Source of the DNA: Oscillatoria sp. FACHB-1407
GTDB taxonomy: Bacteria; Cyanobacteriota; Cyanobacteriia; Elainellales; Elainellaceae
NCBI RefSeq assembly: GCF_014697545.1
Contig: NZ_JACJSA010000030.1
Coordinates: 1-64,000, forward strand
DNA length: 64,000 nt
Direction: 5' to 3'
The notes beneath the pieces were generated by a model. The model searched no databases. It was not told the origin of the DNA and was given only the letters and a program-made list of their open reading frames with translations. The translations under genes were made by a program, and so were the position numbers. The first letter of the stretch is position 1, and every line of letters starts with the position of its first letter. This document shows, piece after piece, positions 1-8,800 of this stretch.

Positions 1-94
1 TCATTTTATGCTTACTCAAGGGTATTTCGTAAGCATAAAATGAGCAGCCAATTCTGAAAGCATAAGATGAGCGGTTTGCTCATCTTATGCTTTC
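1..94. repeat. Two tandem related hairpins
   Basis: Two inverted repeats lie back to back. The first has 14-bp arms at 1-14 and 30-43. The second has 17-bp perfect arms at 56-72 and 78-94 with a 5-nt loop. The inner arm sequences are nearly the same in both (GCATAAAATGAGC and GCATAAGATGAGC), so they look like a duplicated palindrome. There is no T-run for a classical terminator. The left end is cut by the window edge, so the neighbouring gene on that side is unknown. Confidence 0.6.
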
Positions 95-133
95 AATCAC
101 AGTTCACAAGCTATGATTCATAAAAAAATTAAT

Positions 134-213
134 GCGGATGGCGAGACTCGAACTCGCAAGGCAAAGCCACACGCCCCTCAAACGTGCGCGTATACCAATT
201 CCGCCACATCCGC
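134..213 (-). tRNA. tRNA-Leu (GAG)
   Basis: Reads on the minus strand as an 80-nt class II tRNA. The 7-bp acceptor GCGGATG pairs with CATCCGC. The anticodon stem CACGT/GCGTG closes the loop TTGAGGG, giving anticodon GAG at 177-179 (decodes CUC/CUU). A variable arm has a GGC/GCC stem, and the T-arm contains TTCGAGT. CCA is not encoded. The fold can be built completely by hand, so the identity is firm. Confidence 0.95.
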
Positions 214-317
214 AAGAAACGATGGAGTAGCAAATCCTGTCACTCACTCCAGTTTTTAAGCATACCTCTTAGCTTGTTCATTTGACAATCACTCTGACGT
301 CACTTTGAAAAATTCCT

Positions 318-415
318 GTTATAGCAGGACTCACTAAGGTTAGAACGGAGTGCAGGGGTGAAACCCCTGGCTGGGGGCACAGCCCCACACCCCCTTATGT
401 CCTAATGCATATGCG
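318..415. repeat. Family-B-like GC-rich double hairpin repeat
   Basis: Non-coding repeat with two adjacent G/C stem-loops (AGGGGTGAAACCCCT, then a GGGGGCACAGCCCC stem). The same core occurs at 5450-5577, 20633-20716 and 20877-21170. Flanks resemble the 20633 copy most. It lies in the 370-base gap between tRNA-Leu and the cyclase gene; nothing else in that gap looks genic. Confidence 0.6.
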
Positions 416-584
416 TAGGGCTATAAGAGGCTAAATCTTGACAAGTCTGAGGAATTTTTATGCAATGGCGGTGATTTCCTCTAATGTAATTAATTATTGT
501 GATGCTTTTGGGTGAGTTTTGCGGGTGCTTGGTTTAAGCTACGGACTATGTTCTAGTTATATTTTTTTCTCAATAGGCTAAATT

Positions 585-2159
585 GTGTCTGATCCAGTTT
601 TGTCTTTAGCCACTTTAGAACTAAAACTTCGTTCCCTATTACCAGCCGATCTCTACGCAGCGGTCTGGGCTGCTCCTGAATCTAACAATCTGATGAAAGT
701 GTTTGAACACTTGCGGACTTTGCAGCGCATCCTGCAAGATTACACTCCTCGTCAGGTTTCAGAAGATCCCCCCTGCCCCGGCAAGATCAGTTATCGCTGG
801 CAAGAGGGCACCCTGCTGTTTACCGATCTGGCCGGTTTCACGCCCCTATTAGAAGCGAATGCAGCGGTCGGTGAGCAAGGGGCGGCTGTTTTGCTGAGTG
901 TGCTGAATCGCTACTTTTCGGAAATGATCGAGATCATCAGCAAATCGGGTGGAGATTTGTTGGAATTCACAGGGGATGCCATGTTGGTGCAGTTTTTGGC
1001 AGACCCAAATCGGGGCGATCTGGCGCAGGCTGTGCGAGCAGGATTGCGAATGCAACGGGCAATGAGCAACTTTGCCAATATTGAAACGGCTCAAGGCACC
1101 TTTTCGCTGGGAATGCGGGTTGGCATTCATGCCGGGCGATTTCTGACTGCCGATATTGGTACGCCAATGCGGATGGTGCATGTGTTATTGGGGCGATCGG
1201 TGCGCCGAGCAAAGCGGGCAGAGGGAGCCGGGGAAGTGGGTCGTGTGTGTTTAACGATGGAAACCGGGGATTACCCCATTGGGGGTGCAACCGCACATCC
1301 TCTATGCGACGACTTTCGGTTGGAATCGCTGGATGAAAACTACATGCTGGTCAAAGATGACTTCACGGCTGACCAACTGGGAGAGTATGACATCACACTC
1401 ACTCGTCGTCGTCATGCAACTGCGTTGTTAATCGATCGCAGCAAAGAAGGGTTGATGACAGAAATTAACGAAGTCGTCAAACGAGTTGAGCCACTGGCGA
1501 GCTATTTCCCGGTGTCCATTCTCAATCTGCTGGTTGAAAATGCTGCTCAACGCCGCATTCCTCCTGACTTTCCTACCCCGGCTGTCGTATTTATTAACCT
1601 CAAGGGTTTGCCAGAAGCGGTGGATACGGCTTCTCCCGAAGAGACAGAAGGCATTGTTGCCAGTTTTTCCCAGGTATTTGCGGCTATCAATGCAGCCGTA
1701 CAGAGCCGGGGAGGCATTCTGCAAAAAGTGACCTATCACTCCGTTGGCTCTGACTTTCTCATCTATTTCGGGGTCTTTGGCAATCACTTTGATGATGTGA
1801 CCAAGGCGGCTGATACCGCCTTAGCGATTCGAGCGATTGTAGCTAATCTGCAACCACCCATCGTGGCAAATCAACCGTTGGAGGTGACCTGTCGCATGGG
1901 GTTTACTTTAGGTTCAGTGTTTGCGGCTGAAATTGGTGAACCGAGAGGTAGACGCGAATTCAATATTTTGGGTGACCCAGTCAACACAGCAGCGCGTTTG
2001 ATGAGCTATGCGGCTCCTAACCAAATTCTGCTGACTAAAGAGGTGTATGAGTGTATTGCCGATCGCTACTACTGTGAACCGTTAGGGGAAGTTGTGCTCA
2101 AAGGGAAAGCGTCGTCTGTCCCTGCCTTTGCTCTAACAGGAGCGAAAAAGTCTGACTGA
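585..2159 (+). CDS. Tandem class III nucleotide cyclase
   Basis: Soluble 524-residue protein with two class III adenylate/guanylate cyclase domains (about 70-255 and 330-500), joined without a membrane or sensor domain. Domain 1 has the metal-binding aspartates D81 (FTDLAGF) and D131 (GDAML) but has R204 and R207 where the Asp and Asn of the GDPVN motif should be. Domain 2 is the mirror image: D464, N467 and R471 are present, but the metal positions read N338 and S389. The pattern is that of a pseudo-heterodimer with one complete site, as in mammalian C1/C2. The base-selecting position is His385, so ATP versus GTP use cannot be predicted. Start is GTG; a tRNA gene follows 2 bp after the stop. 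Confidence 0.85.
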   Translation: MSDPVLSLATLELKLRSLLPADLYAAVWAAPESNNLMKVFEHLRTLQRILQDYTPRQVSEDPPCPGKISYRWQEGTLLFTDLAGFTPLLEANAAVGEQGAAVLLSVLNRYFSEMIEIISKSGGDLLEFTGDAMLVQFLADPNRGDLAQAVRAGLRMQRAMSNFANIETAQGTFSLGMRVGIHAGRFLTADIGTPMRMVHVLLGRSVRRAKRAEGAGEVGRVCLTMETGDYPIGGATAHPLCDDFRLESLDENYMLVKDDFTADQLGEYDITLTRRRHATALLIDRSKEGLMTEINEVVKRVEPLASYFPVSILNLLVENAAQRRIPPDFPTPAVVFINLKGLPEAVDTASPEETEGIVASFSQVFAAINAAVQSRGGILQKVTYHSVGSDFLIYFGVFGNHFDDVTKAADTALAIRAIVANLQPPIVANQPLEVTCRMGFTLGSVFAAEIGEPRGRREFNILGDPVNTAARLMSYAAPNQILLTKEVYECIADRYYCEPLGEVVLKGKASSVPAFALTGAKKSD

Positions 2160-2161
2160 AA

Positions 2162-2248
2162 CGGAGAGAGAGGGATTCGAACCCTCGTTAGAGTTACCCC
2201 TAAACAGCATTTCCAGTGCTGCGCCTTCAACCACTCGGCCATCTCTCC
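2162..2248 (-). tRNA. tRNA-Ser (GGA)
   Basis: Minus-strand 87-nt class II tRNA. Acceptor GGAGAGA pairs with TCTCTCC, discriminator G. The anticodon loop CTGGAAA on a CAGCA-type stem gives anticodon GGA at 2212-2214. A long variable arm is followed by a T-arm with GTTCGAATC. It begins 2 bp beyond the cyclase stop codon on the other strand. Confidence 0.95.
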
Positions 2249-2536
2249 AGGGGGATCTCGCTCTAGGCGAGGTGACTTTATTCAGCCACAGGATCGTTAT
2301 GGTAGCAGAATTTTGTTGCAGTTAAACAAGACATCGCGCATTTTATGTAAAAAAAGTGGAAATGGGGAATAGACCCTATCCCCTTCTGCCGTTTGCTATA
2401 ATTCCCAAAATTTTTAATGTCATTATTTCTAGAGTTTGGGTTGAAGGGATAGCATAAGGAAAGGAGTGCGTGGCGATCGCACCGAGGATGAGTCACGCGG
2501 GTTCTGGTTCGCTCTAGCAGAGCCTCAATTGATGGT
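2249..2536. other. Intergenic stretch without a supported gene
   Basis: About 290 bases between tRNA-Ser and the J-domain gene. A TATAAT at 2397-2402 could be a -10 box for the plus-strand gene, but no convincing -35 is visible. A minus-strand reading frame here has no recognisable content. Confidence 0.5.
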
Positions 2537-3820
2537 ATGTTGATGGAGATGAACGATTTAGAACGTTGTTACCGATCGCTAGACTTGGAGCCTGGAGCCT
2601 CAATGGAGGAGGTTAACCAGGCATATAAGGACTTGGTCTTTATCTGGCACCCTGACCGCATTCCGAGAGACAATCCCCGGTTGCAGCAAAAAGCACAGGA
2701 AAAGCTCAAGGAACTAAACGACGCACGCGATCGCCTGCGTTCTCATCAGCGTAGCAACGGCTCACAATCGGCTCAGGCAAAGAGCCAACCCAAGCCGTCA
2801 TCTCAGAGCGCATCCCGTGGGGGATATCAGCCTCCCAATTCGAGTTATCGCTATTATTCAGGGAGCCAGGGCAGTTCTCAGTCCCACTCCTATCGGCAGG
2901 CTTCGTCTAACCAGACATCGTCGGGTTATGGTTCATCGGGTTACGGCTCATCAGGTCATAGCTCATCCAGCCACAATTCCTCGAACCACAATTCCTCGAA
3001 CCACAATTCCTCGAACCACAACTCATCGAACCACAACTCGTCGAACCACAACTCATCGCATCACACCTCCAGTAACGGCTCATCGGGGCACTCCACCTCC
3101 AGCCAATCAACACCCAATCAACAGAGCCAGTCCAAATACTACCGCTACTACAGTCAGTCCAACTTCAACCCCAACTATCACAAGCAAACGGCTGCTGACT
3201 CGTCTACCCATCAGTCAGCGTCTAAAAACGCCTCAAACGGGCAATCCAGTCATCCCCACAACTCAACTCACCACACTTCATCTCATCAGGCATCCGATCA
3301 CCATCGCGCCTCTACCCACCAGTCTCATCACGAATCATCTCACCAGTCTTCTTCAAAGACTCACGAGACTCATTCGCAACAAAGCCAATCGCAGCAGCCC
3401 CATTCACAACAAAGCCATTCACAACAGACTCATTCACAACAGACCAAGCAACAAAACCCCGATTTGAGCGGCGCAGACTTGAGTGGAGCTAATCTGCGGG
3501 AGCGAGATCTATCGGGCAGAAACTTGAGCCACGCCAATTTGAGTAATGCCAACTTGAGTGACGCTTTTTTGCATAAGGTCAATTTGACGCATGCAAATTT
3601 GCATAAAGCGAATTTGTTTAGAGCTAATCTGCTACAAGCCAATCTCAAGAACGCAAATCTACGTGAAGCCAATTTAATCGGCGCAGACCTGAGTGGAGCC
3701 GACCTGAGTGGAGCCGACCTGAGTGGTGCTCGTGTGGGTGTGACCGATCGCGTCATGGTCAAGTTGACGGGAGCAATCCTCAAAGGCGCGATCATGCCCG
3801 ATGGCAAGGTTCATGCTTAA
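2537..3820 (+). CDS. J-domain protein with pentapeptide-repeat tail
   Basis: N-terminal J domain (about 7-70) with the HPD motif at residues 38-40, which stimulates Hsp70 ATPase. Then a 230-residue low-complexity linker rich in Ser, His, Gln and Asn, and a C-terminal pentapeptide-repeat solenoid (about 308-410, A(D/N)LxxA units). Part of the linker comes from six 15-bp tandem repeats (2971-3060). A DnaK client-delivery or docking role for the solenoid is inference. The start may be ATG 2537 or 2549; both precede the J domain. No signal peptide or membrane segment, so probably cytosolic. Confidence 0.85.
   Translation: MLMEMNDLERCYRSLDLEPGASMEEVNQAYKDLVFIWHPDRIPRDNPRLQQKAQEKLKELNDARDRLRSHQRSNGSQSAQAKSQPKPSSQSASRGGYQPPNSSYRYYSGSQGSSQSHSYRQASSNQTSSGYGSSGYGSSGHSSSSHNSSNHNSSNHNSSNHNSSNHNSSNHNSSHHTSSNGSSGHSTSSQSTPNQQSQSKYYRYYSQSNFNPNYHKQTAADSSTHQSASKNASNGQSSHPHNSTHHTSSHQASDHHRASTHQSHHESSHQSSSKTHETHSQQSQSQQPHSQQSHSQQTHSQQTKQQNPDLSGADLSGANLRERDLSGRNLSHANLSNANLSDAFLHKVNLTHANLHKANLFRANLLQANLKNANLREANLIGADLSGADLSGADLSGARVGVTDRVMVKLTGAILKGAIMPDGKVHA
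2971..3060 (+). repeat. Six 15-bp tandem repeats inside the J-protein gene
   Basis: Six consecutive in-frame units of CCACAAYTCNTCGAA encode repeated Asn-His-Asn-Ser-Ser. The first three are identical and later ones differ by silent changes, which fits recent expansion by slippage and then drift. Confidence 0.9.
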
Positions 3821-3915
3821 TTCCTGCTCACTATAGACAGCGAGCCAGACACAAAACTCAACACTCCTGCACTGCCATCCCAGTATTAAGATGGCTTCAA
3901 TACCGTTGTGTTGAC

Positions 3916-4941
3916 GTGGTTATGCGCTCTTTTTGGTCAGATCCTTATTTGTGGGTTCATTTGGCGGGCATCGCAGCCCTACCCATTTTTCTGGAAATCT
4001 GCTTTTTAGGATTGGCGGTGGGCGATCCAGTGTTGCCAATGGGGTTGGAATTGTTAATGGTGGCAGTCGTAGGCATTGCGCCGATTGTCTGGATGCAGTG
4101 GCAACGCCCCTTTTACATCTTTAGCTTGCTGGCGATCGCCCTAAAACCAGAGCAGCTTAGCGTCACCCAACGAAAGCTCTTGCAATTGTTTAAATCTCCC
4201 AATAATCGGATTCTGGGGATTGCGGGTAGTGTGGTGCTGTTGTGGGTGTTGTGGCAACTCTACCGCTATGCACCGATCGCCTCTGAGGTGACTCCACTGC
4301 ACAACGCAGGACGAGGGGTAGGACTGCTGATTGCAGCGATCGCCTTTCTCGCCAGCAACCTGTTTTTGCAAGTGCCACTCAGTGTCGCTTCCGTTCTCTT
4401 GACTCGTGAAGCCACCTTTACTGCAACTGAGCCTTACCCGTTAGAACAAATTCCTAAAAGCTTTACCTCACTTGGGATCCCTGTCAAACGTATCCTGCCT
4501 GACATTGTCGCTGAGGCACCAAAACCATCCCCAGCAGCCACGACAGTCCCATTTCCTTCGGCGGTCGATTCAAACACCGCCCCAACTACCGAGGAAACCC
4601 CATCCTTTACAGAGGCAACCCCTCCTGTCATATCAACAACCAGCCCAGAAACCAGTGCGGACGATGATTTTGATGAGCTTGCTGCTGATGAAATTGATGG
4701 GGATGCGATCGCAAGTGATGACACGGATCCTGAAGATATTGATACTCCAGAACCACCCCCTCCCATCGATTTGGAGCCATTAGAGCCAGATGTTGTCGAT
4801 GAAGTCGCGGCGATCGCTATATCCGCCGAGGTTGCGCCCGAACCGGAGATCGTTTTAGATGATATCCCCGTTGAAAACCCTCCGATTGATGTCACGGCAG
4901 CAGACATGGCAGAGGAGAACGGCATGAAAGAGCAAGAGTAA
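3916..4941 (+). CDS. Low-complexity-tail membrane protein
   Basis: 341 residues. The N-terminal half has about four hydrophobic segments (roughly 12-32, 42-60, 97-113, 131-158). The C-terminal half (about 195 on) is a Pro/Glu/Asp/Ala/Thr-rich acidic tail without predicted fold. This is the architecture of the cyanobacterial 'low-complexity tail membrane protein' family, whose function is unknown. Start is GTG 3916 or ATG 3922; the second is six bases inside and equally likely. It stands alone between the J-protein gene and a small conserved gene. Confidence 0.75.
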   Translation: MVMRSFWSDPYLWVHLAGIAALPIFLEICFLGLAVGDPVLPMGLELLMVAVVGIAPIVWMQWQRPFYIFSLLAIALKPEQLSVTQRKLLQLFKSPNNRILGIAGSVVLLWVLWQLYRYAPIASEVTPLHNAGRGVGLLIAAIAFLASNLFLQVPLSVASVLLTREATFTATEPYPLEQIPKSFTSLGIPVKRILPDIVAEAPKPSPAATTVPFPSAVDSNTAPTTEETPSFTEATPPVISTTSPETSADDDFDELAADEIDGDAIASDDTDPEDIDTPEPPPPIDLEPLEPDVVDEVAAIAISAEVAPEPEIVLDDIPVENPPIDVTAADMAEENGMKEQE

Positions 4942-5150
4942 ATGGGTGATCGAGTCCAGCCATGGTGGGGTAGGGGTTCATCCAAGCCCTATCCCAAACT
5001 CACGCTAACCCCCGTTTTGTCTCAACTCATAACCGTGTCTTATAGCACAACGAAATTTGTGAACTACGCTAATCTGAAGACAGTGAGATTGGGTTCCATT
5101 GACTCGTTACTTCGACATTTTGTTGATAGCACCTTGTATCAGGACGATTT

Positions 5151-5351
5151 ATGACTTCTCTTTCAACGCCTATCGGTCAATTTTCAGACGATCGCACCAT
5201 TTGGGACAGCTTAAAGCAGGCGATCGCCAATAGCTCTGGGTTTCAACGCTGGCAACTGGAACGCAACACTGACCCCCAACTGCAAGAGCTTAGCCTTGAT
5301 CAATTGGTGCGGCGTTATTTACGGGAAACGCTGGAAACGCTGGCTTATTAA
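5151..5351 (+). CDS. Small conserved cyanobacterial protein
   Basis: 66 residues, soluble, no cysteine cluster or membrane segment. The C-terminal part (ELSLDQLVRRYLRETLETLAY) matches in style a small cyanobacteria-only hypothetical family known to me only as uncharacterised. It has an ATG start and ends just before a repeat cluster. No function can be assigned. Confidence 0.65.
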   Translation: MTSLSTPIGQFSDDRTIWDSLKQAIANSSGFQRWQLERNTDPQLQELSLDQLVRRYLRETLETLAY

Positions 5352-5358
5352 GGAAAGC

Positions 5359-5441
5359 GAATTAAATAATATGTGCAATGTTCTGGCTGTACGGGTTTGG
5401 AAATGCCAAACCCCTCCACAAAAATTGCACCTTATTTAATC
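5359..5441 (+). repeat. Family A palindromic MITE-like repeat, copy 1
   Basis: About 83 bp bounded by AATTAAATAA and TTATTTAAT, with a central palindrome GGGTTTGGAAATGCCAAACCC. Same layout as 20788-20870 and, reversed, 48310-48393. Non-coding. Confidence 0.7.
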
Positions 5442-5449
5442 CATGCTCC

Positions 5450-5577
5450 TAAGTACTGCTATTCACAGATAGGGTTTAGAAATAAAACCAGAGGGGTGTG
5501 GGGACTGTGCCCCCAGCCGGGGGGTTCCACCCCTGCACCCCAGATTCCCACCCTTATTTACGACGAGTTGTACTAAG
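5450..5577 (+). repeat. Family B repeat, copy 1 (uninterrupted)
   Basis: About 128 bp with short inverted ends (TAAGTAC / GTACTAAG) and two GC-rich stem-loops. It is nearly identical, in reverse orientation, to 20877-21170 once the family C insertion there is removed. The uninterrupted TTATTTA at 5554-5560 is the empty target site for that insertion. Confidence 0.75.
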
Positions 5578-5658
5578 CATTACAAATCGTGAGAAGTCGG
5601 CTCTTTCAGCCGTATGAGCGATCTGTCTATGGCTGCAAACAAGGCTTCAAAAATGGCT

Positions 5659-6201
5659 TCAAAACAGGTTGCCACCATTTAAGAGATCGTTGAGCCGATC
5701 CTGGAGTCCCGCAATCTGTTGATAAGCGTCGGCAAGGCGATCGCCATCCACATAAATCTCTTCAGTGGGATAGTTTTGAATCACTTCAATCAAGCTAATG
5801 CGGCTGTCGTCACTGGCAGACAGTACGAGTGCCGATCGCATGGCTTGTCGGTTTGCCTGCTGTGAAGGGGTATGAATTGCCTGGCTAACCTGATCGATTG
5901 CTACGTTGCCAATGGGGCTGTTTAGCACACGATCCAACACTCTGGGATTGACCGTTGTCTCCTGAGTCAAGACCCGACGAATTTGTTGGGGGTTGCGTCG
6001 TGCCAACCGAAAATAGGAACGCAGGGCAGGAGACACTTCCCCCGTCTCCGCCAGAGCAGTCAACTCTTCAACCGATAAAGACCCTTGCAACAGACGATAT
6101 CGCCACACGACCCGTTCAGCAGCGATCGCCTCTGTTGCTATCAACCCCACACTGGCAAACCCAACAATCCATCCCCAACATCTGATCCAAGTTCGTGACA
6201 T
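5659..6201 (-). CDS. Stand-alone DUF1400 protein, exported
   Basis: 180 residues with an N-terminal signal peptide or anchor (about 1-28, cleavage after AIA). The rest is one DUF1400 domain (motifs ELTALAETGEVSP, LDRVLNSPIG, HTPSQQANRQAMRSALVLSA). In cyanobacteria this domain usually precedes an alpha/beta-hydrolase; here the protein ends right after it, so no catalytic domain is present. Function unknown; a periplasmic location is likely. Confidence 0.8.
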   Translation of the reverse strand: MSRTWIRCWGWIVGFASVGLIATEAIAAERVVWRYRLLQGSLSVEELTALAETGEVSPALRSYFRLARRNPQQIRRVLTQETTVNPRVLDRVLNSPIGNVAIDQVSQAIHTPSQQANRQAMRSALVLSASDDSRISLIEVIQNYPTEEIYVDGDRLADAYQQIAGLQDRLNDLLNGGNLF

Positions 6202-6990
6202 GAATTCCTTGTAATGTCATCTGGTCTATGTTTCTTCGACGACAATAATGCGAAACAAGTTGCGGTTTCAACCATCCTTTGAGTGATCCTTCGGATCGTG
6301 AATTGAATCAATCCGCAAACCGTACAGTCGGGAGCAGACTCATCTGCACGCTGCAATGGATTTGACCGCAAAACTCGCCCCTGCCGATTGGGCGATCGCT
6401 CACTTAACGTGACGGGATCAGGATTTTGGTGGTTTAAACCGCAGCTATCGGAGCAAAACAACCGTGTCGGTTCGTCAAATTCTGCATCTTCCGGAGTCCG
6501 CGTCGGTGGACTTCGCTCTGATAGCCGCGAATTCAGTCGCCAGGCTTTTAAACCGAACTGACGCTAACTTAGCAATACCTGAGAGAATGGGGAGGCGTTT
6601 TGCTAGCTATCCAGATCTGGCATTAAAAGCTCCGTATTGGATAGACCAAAAGGTCACTTTGGAGAGGGCAAAGTCCTTTGGGATAAGATCCTCTTTGCGC
6701 CATCTAAATTGGAGATTGAGTATCAGATTTATCTATGCTATGCATCGCTTTCTTCCGGTAAGATGGCATATTTTAAGAGCCAATGTTGTTATGAAACCTT
6801 GATTTTCCCCCTGACGCTGACAGTCGTGCCCCTTCAACAGAAGGCAAGAGGACTGGGAGAAGGACATCCCCGTGAAGGGTTCACCCCGATAAACCGTCCT
6901 CAACCTGTGTGACTGCGCCCAAACATCATCTATAACTCTGTATTGTCTATCAATCTACATTGGCTCCCTTATCGACAAGCTCCCACAACG
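6202..6990. other. Gene-free gap with repeat C1
   Basis: Almost 800 bases between the DUF1400 gene and the SLH-protein gene. It contains family C copy 1 (6404-6566). Reading frames across 6464-6912 come partly from the repeat and have no recognisable protein content. The last 150 bases are presumably the leader and promoter of the plus-strand gene; no box is clear enough to name. Confidence 0.5.
6404..6566 (+). repeat. Family C MITE-like repeat, copy 1
   Basis: About 163 bp beginning TTAACGTGA and ending CCGAACTGACGCTAA, with inner stems such as GTGGTTTAAACCGC and a CGTGTCGGTTCG segment. Five further full or partial copies are at 16543, 20901 (reversed), 24440, 26345 and 40341. Confidence 0.75.
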
Positions 6991-8586
6991 ATGACACACT
7001 TCTCTACACGAATTGGTTTGGTGACGTTGCTACTCCTGACGGGGGCGACTGGGGCGATCGCGCCTGCGGTTGCTGACTCCCATGCATCTAGCTCCACCGT
7101 CAATGCCCAACTGATTGCGAATGCCAGGGTGCTTCATGTCAACCCGGTATTGGGTCAAGACAACCCCAGCTATGGCGAGTCAACCAACGCTCCCTTACGA
7201 ACCATTACCTACGCGCTACAACGCGCTGGCTCCAACACAGTGATTCAACTTGCCCCTGGTAGCTACACCCGCGATACAGGAGAGATCTTTCCGCTGGTGT
7301 TGCGCTCTGGGGTCAGCCTCCGAGGAGATGCCGCCAACAAAGGGCAAACCGTTCTGATTATTGGTAGTGGGGAGTATGTCAGCCCCACCTTTGCACGGCA
7401 AAATGTGACGATTCGCGCCCTCGAAGACAGTGAGTTGATTGGGGTCACTGTTACTAACCCCAACACTCGCGGCACTGCCGTTTGGGTGGAATCTACCGAT
7501 CCTGTGATTCGCCACAACACGTTCTCTAATAGCCTGCGGGATGGCATATTTGTATCGGGTACAGGCACCCCCCGCATTGAGGACAATATCTTTACGCGCA
7601 ACGATGGCAACGGTATTGCCGTTGTACGCGAGAGCCGGGGCGAGATTCGGGGCAACGTGTTTGAAGACACTGGCTTTGGTATTGCCGTAGGCGATAATGC
7701 GGCTCCGGTGATTGCTAACAACCAGATTTTGAGCAATGTGGATGGAGTGGTCGTCTCAAACGCGGCACGTCCCACCCTGCGGAATAACGTGATTCAAGAT
7801 AATACACGGGATGGAGTCGTGGCGATCGCCAACGCCCTTCCCGACCTGGGCACTGCGGAAGACTCTGGCAGCAACGTCATTCGCAACAACGGTCGCTATG
7901 ACCTCTACAACGCTACCCGCAACAACACCCTCTATTCCATCGGCAACGATATTGATACGGCTCGTATCTCCGGGTTAGTCGAGTTTGTCGCCAGCAATAC
8001 GCCCCCATCGGTCTTTACGGATGTGCGGGGCCACTGGGCACAGGCTTACATTGATGCGTTGGCAACCCGTGGCATTATCAATGGCTTCCCCGATGGCACC
8101 TTTCGCCCAGATGCTCCGGTGACTCGTGCCCAATTTGCCGCTATTATCAACAAGGCATTTACCCCCAGTCCGAAGCGATCGGAGATTAACTTTGTGGATG
8201 TGCGGAGTGATTTTTGGGGACGGCAGGCGATTCAATCGGCATATCAGGGGCAATTTTTGAGCGGCTATCCGGGGCAACTCTTTCAGCCAGAGCAGCGCAT
8301 CCCCAGGGTGCAGGTGGTGGTGTCGCTCGCCAGTGGGTTAGAGTTAAGCACCAACGAAGTTGGCACGATTAACCGTTACCAGGATGCCAGTCAGATTCCC
8401 AATTGGGCAGTGGGGGCGATCGCCGCTGCGACTCGACAAAACATCATCGTCAATTATCCGGTTGCCAATCGGTTAAACCCTAATCGTGAAGCCACTCGCG
8501 CTGAAGTGGCGGCGTTTGTCTATCAAGCCCTGGTGAGAGCCGGACAAGCTGATCCGATTCCGTCGCCCTACATCGTATCGCCGTAA
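6991..8586 (+). CDS. SLH-domain surface protein with DUF1565 beta-helix
   Basis: 531 residues from ATG 6991. Signal peptide about 1-28 (hydrophobic run, cleavage near AVA). Residues about 40-310 are a DUF1565 / NosD-like right-handed beta-helix with many short N-x-I and D-G-I/V coils. Three C-terminal SLH domains follow, each with an FxDV-xxxW or comparable start (first: TDVRGHWAQAYIDALATRG; FPDGTFRPDAPVTRAQF). SLH modules bind wall-linked polymer, so this is probably a cell-surface or outer-membrane-associated protein that may bind a polysaccharide. An upstream TTG at 6943 is in frame but would put extra residues before a good signal peptide. Confidence 0.85.
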   Translation: MTHFSTRIGLVTLLLLTGATGAIAPAVADSHASSSTVNAQLIANARVLHVNPVLGQDNPSYGESTNAPLRTITYALQRAGSNTVIQLAPGSYTRDTGEIFPLVLRSGVSLRGDAANKGQTVLIIGSGEYVSPTFARQNVTIRALEDSELIGVTVTNPNTRGTAVWVESTDPVIRHNTFSNSLRDGIFVSGTGTPRIEDNIFTRNDGNGIAVVRESRGEIRGNVFEDTGFGIAVGDNAAPVIANNQILSNVDGVVVSNAARPTLRNNVIQDNTRDGVVAIANALPDLGTAEDSGSNVIRNNGRYDLYNATRNNTLYSIGNDIDTARISGLVEFVASNTPPSVFTDVRGHWAQAYIDALATRGIINGFPDGTFRPDAPVTRAQFAAIINKAFTPSPKRSEINFVDVRSDFWGRQAIQSAYQGQFLSGYPGQLFQPEQRIPRVQVVVSLASGLELSTNEVGTINRYQDASQIPNWAVGAIAAATRQNIIVNYPVANRLNPNREATRAEVAAFVYQALVRAGQADPIPSPYIVSP

Positions 8587-8800
8587 ATTTGCATCGCCCT
8601 AGATTTGTATCGCCCTAGATTTCTCATATCCCCAAAGTTCCCCTGCTTGCAGCGTTGACCGTCTAAAAAGGACAGGGCTTGAAATTCCTGAATGCTGTTG
8701 GCAACTTTTAAGCGGTTACGGTTGTCGTTTGCTATTGTCGTTATAGCGATCGCCAGGACACTGGAATTAAATTGCAGTTTTTATCCCCCATTTAGGCGTT

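Noticed and set aside
2397-2402. TATAAT as a promoter for the J-domain gene
   Set aside because: No -35 element at a fitting distance; kept only as a note in the gap entry.
2817-3467. Extra frames inside the J-domain/pentapeptide gene
   Set aside because: Low-complexity shadows of a clear coding frame.
4942-5154. Plus-strand open frame between the membrane protein and the small conserved gene
   Set aside because: No family features, overlaps the start of the small gene, composition looks like leader DNA.
6464-6912. Plus-strand open frames downstream of DUF1400
   Set aside because: Partly formed by family C repeat DNA; no conserved motifs.
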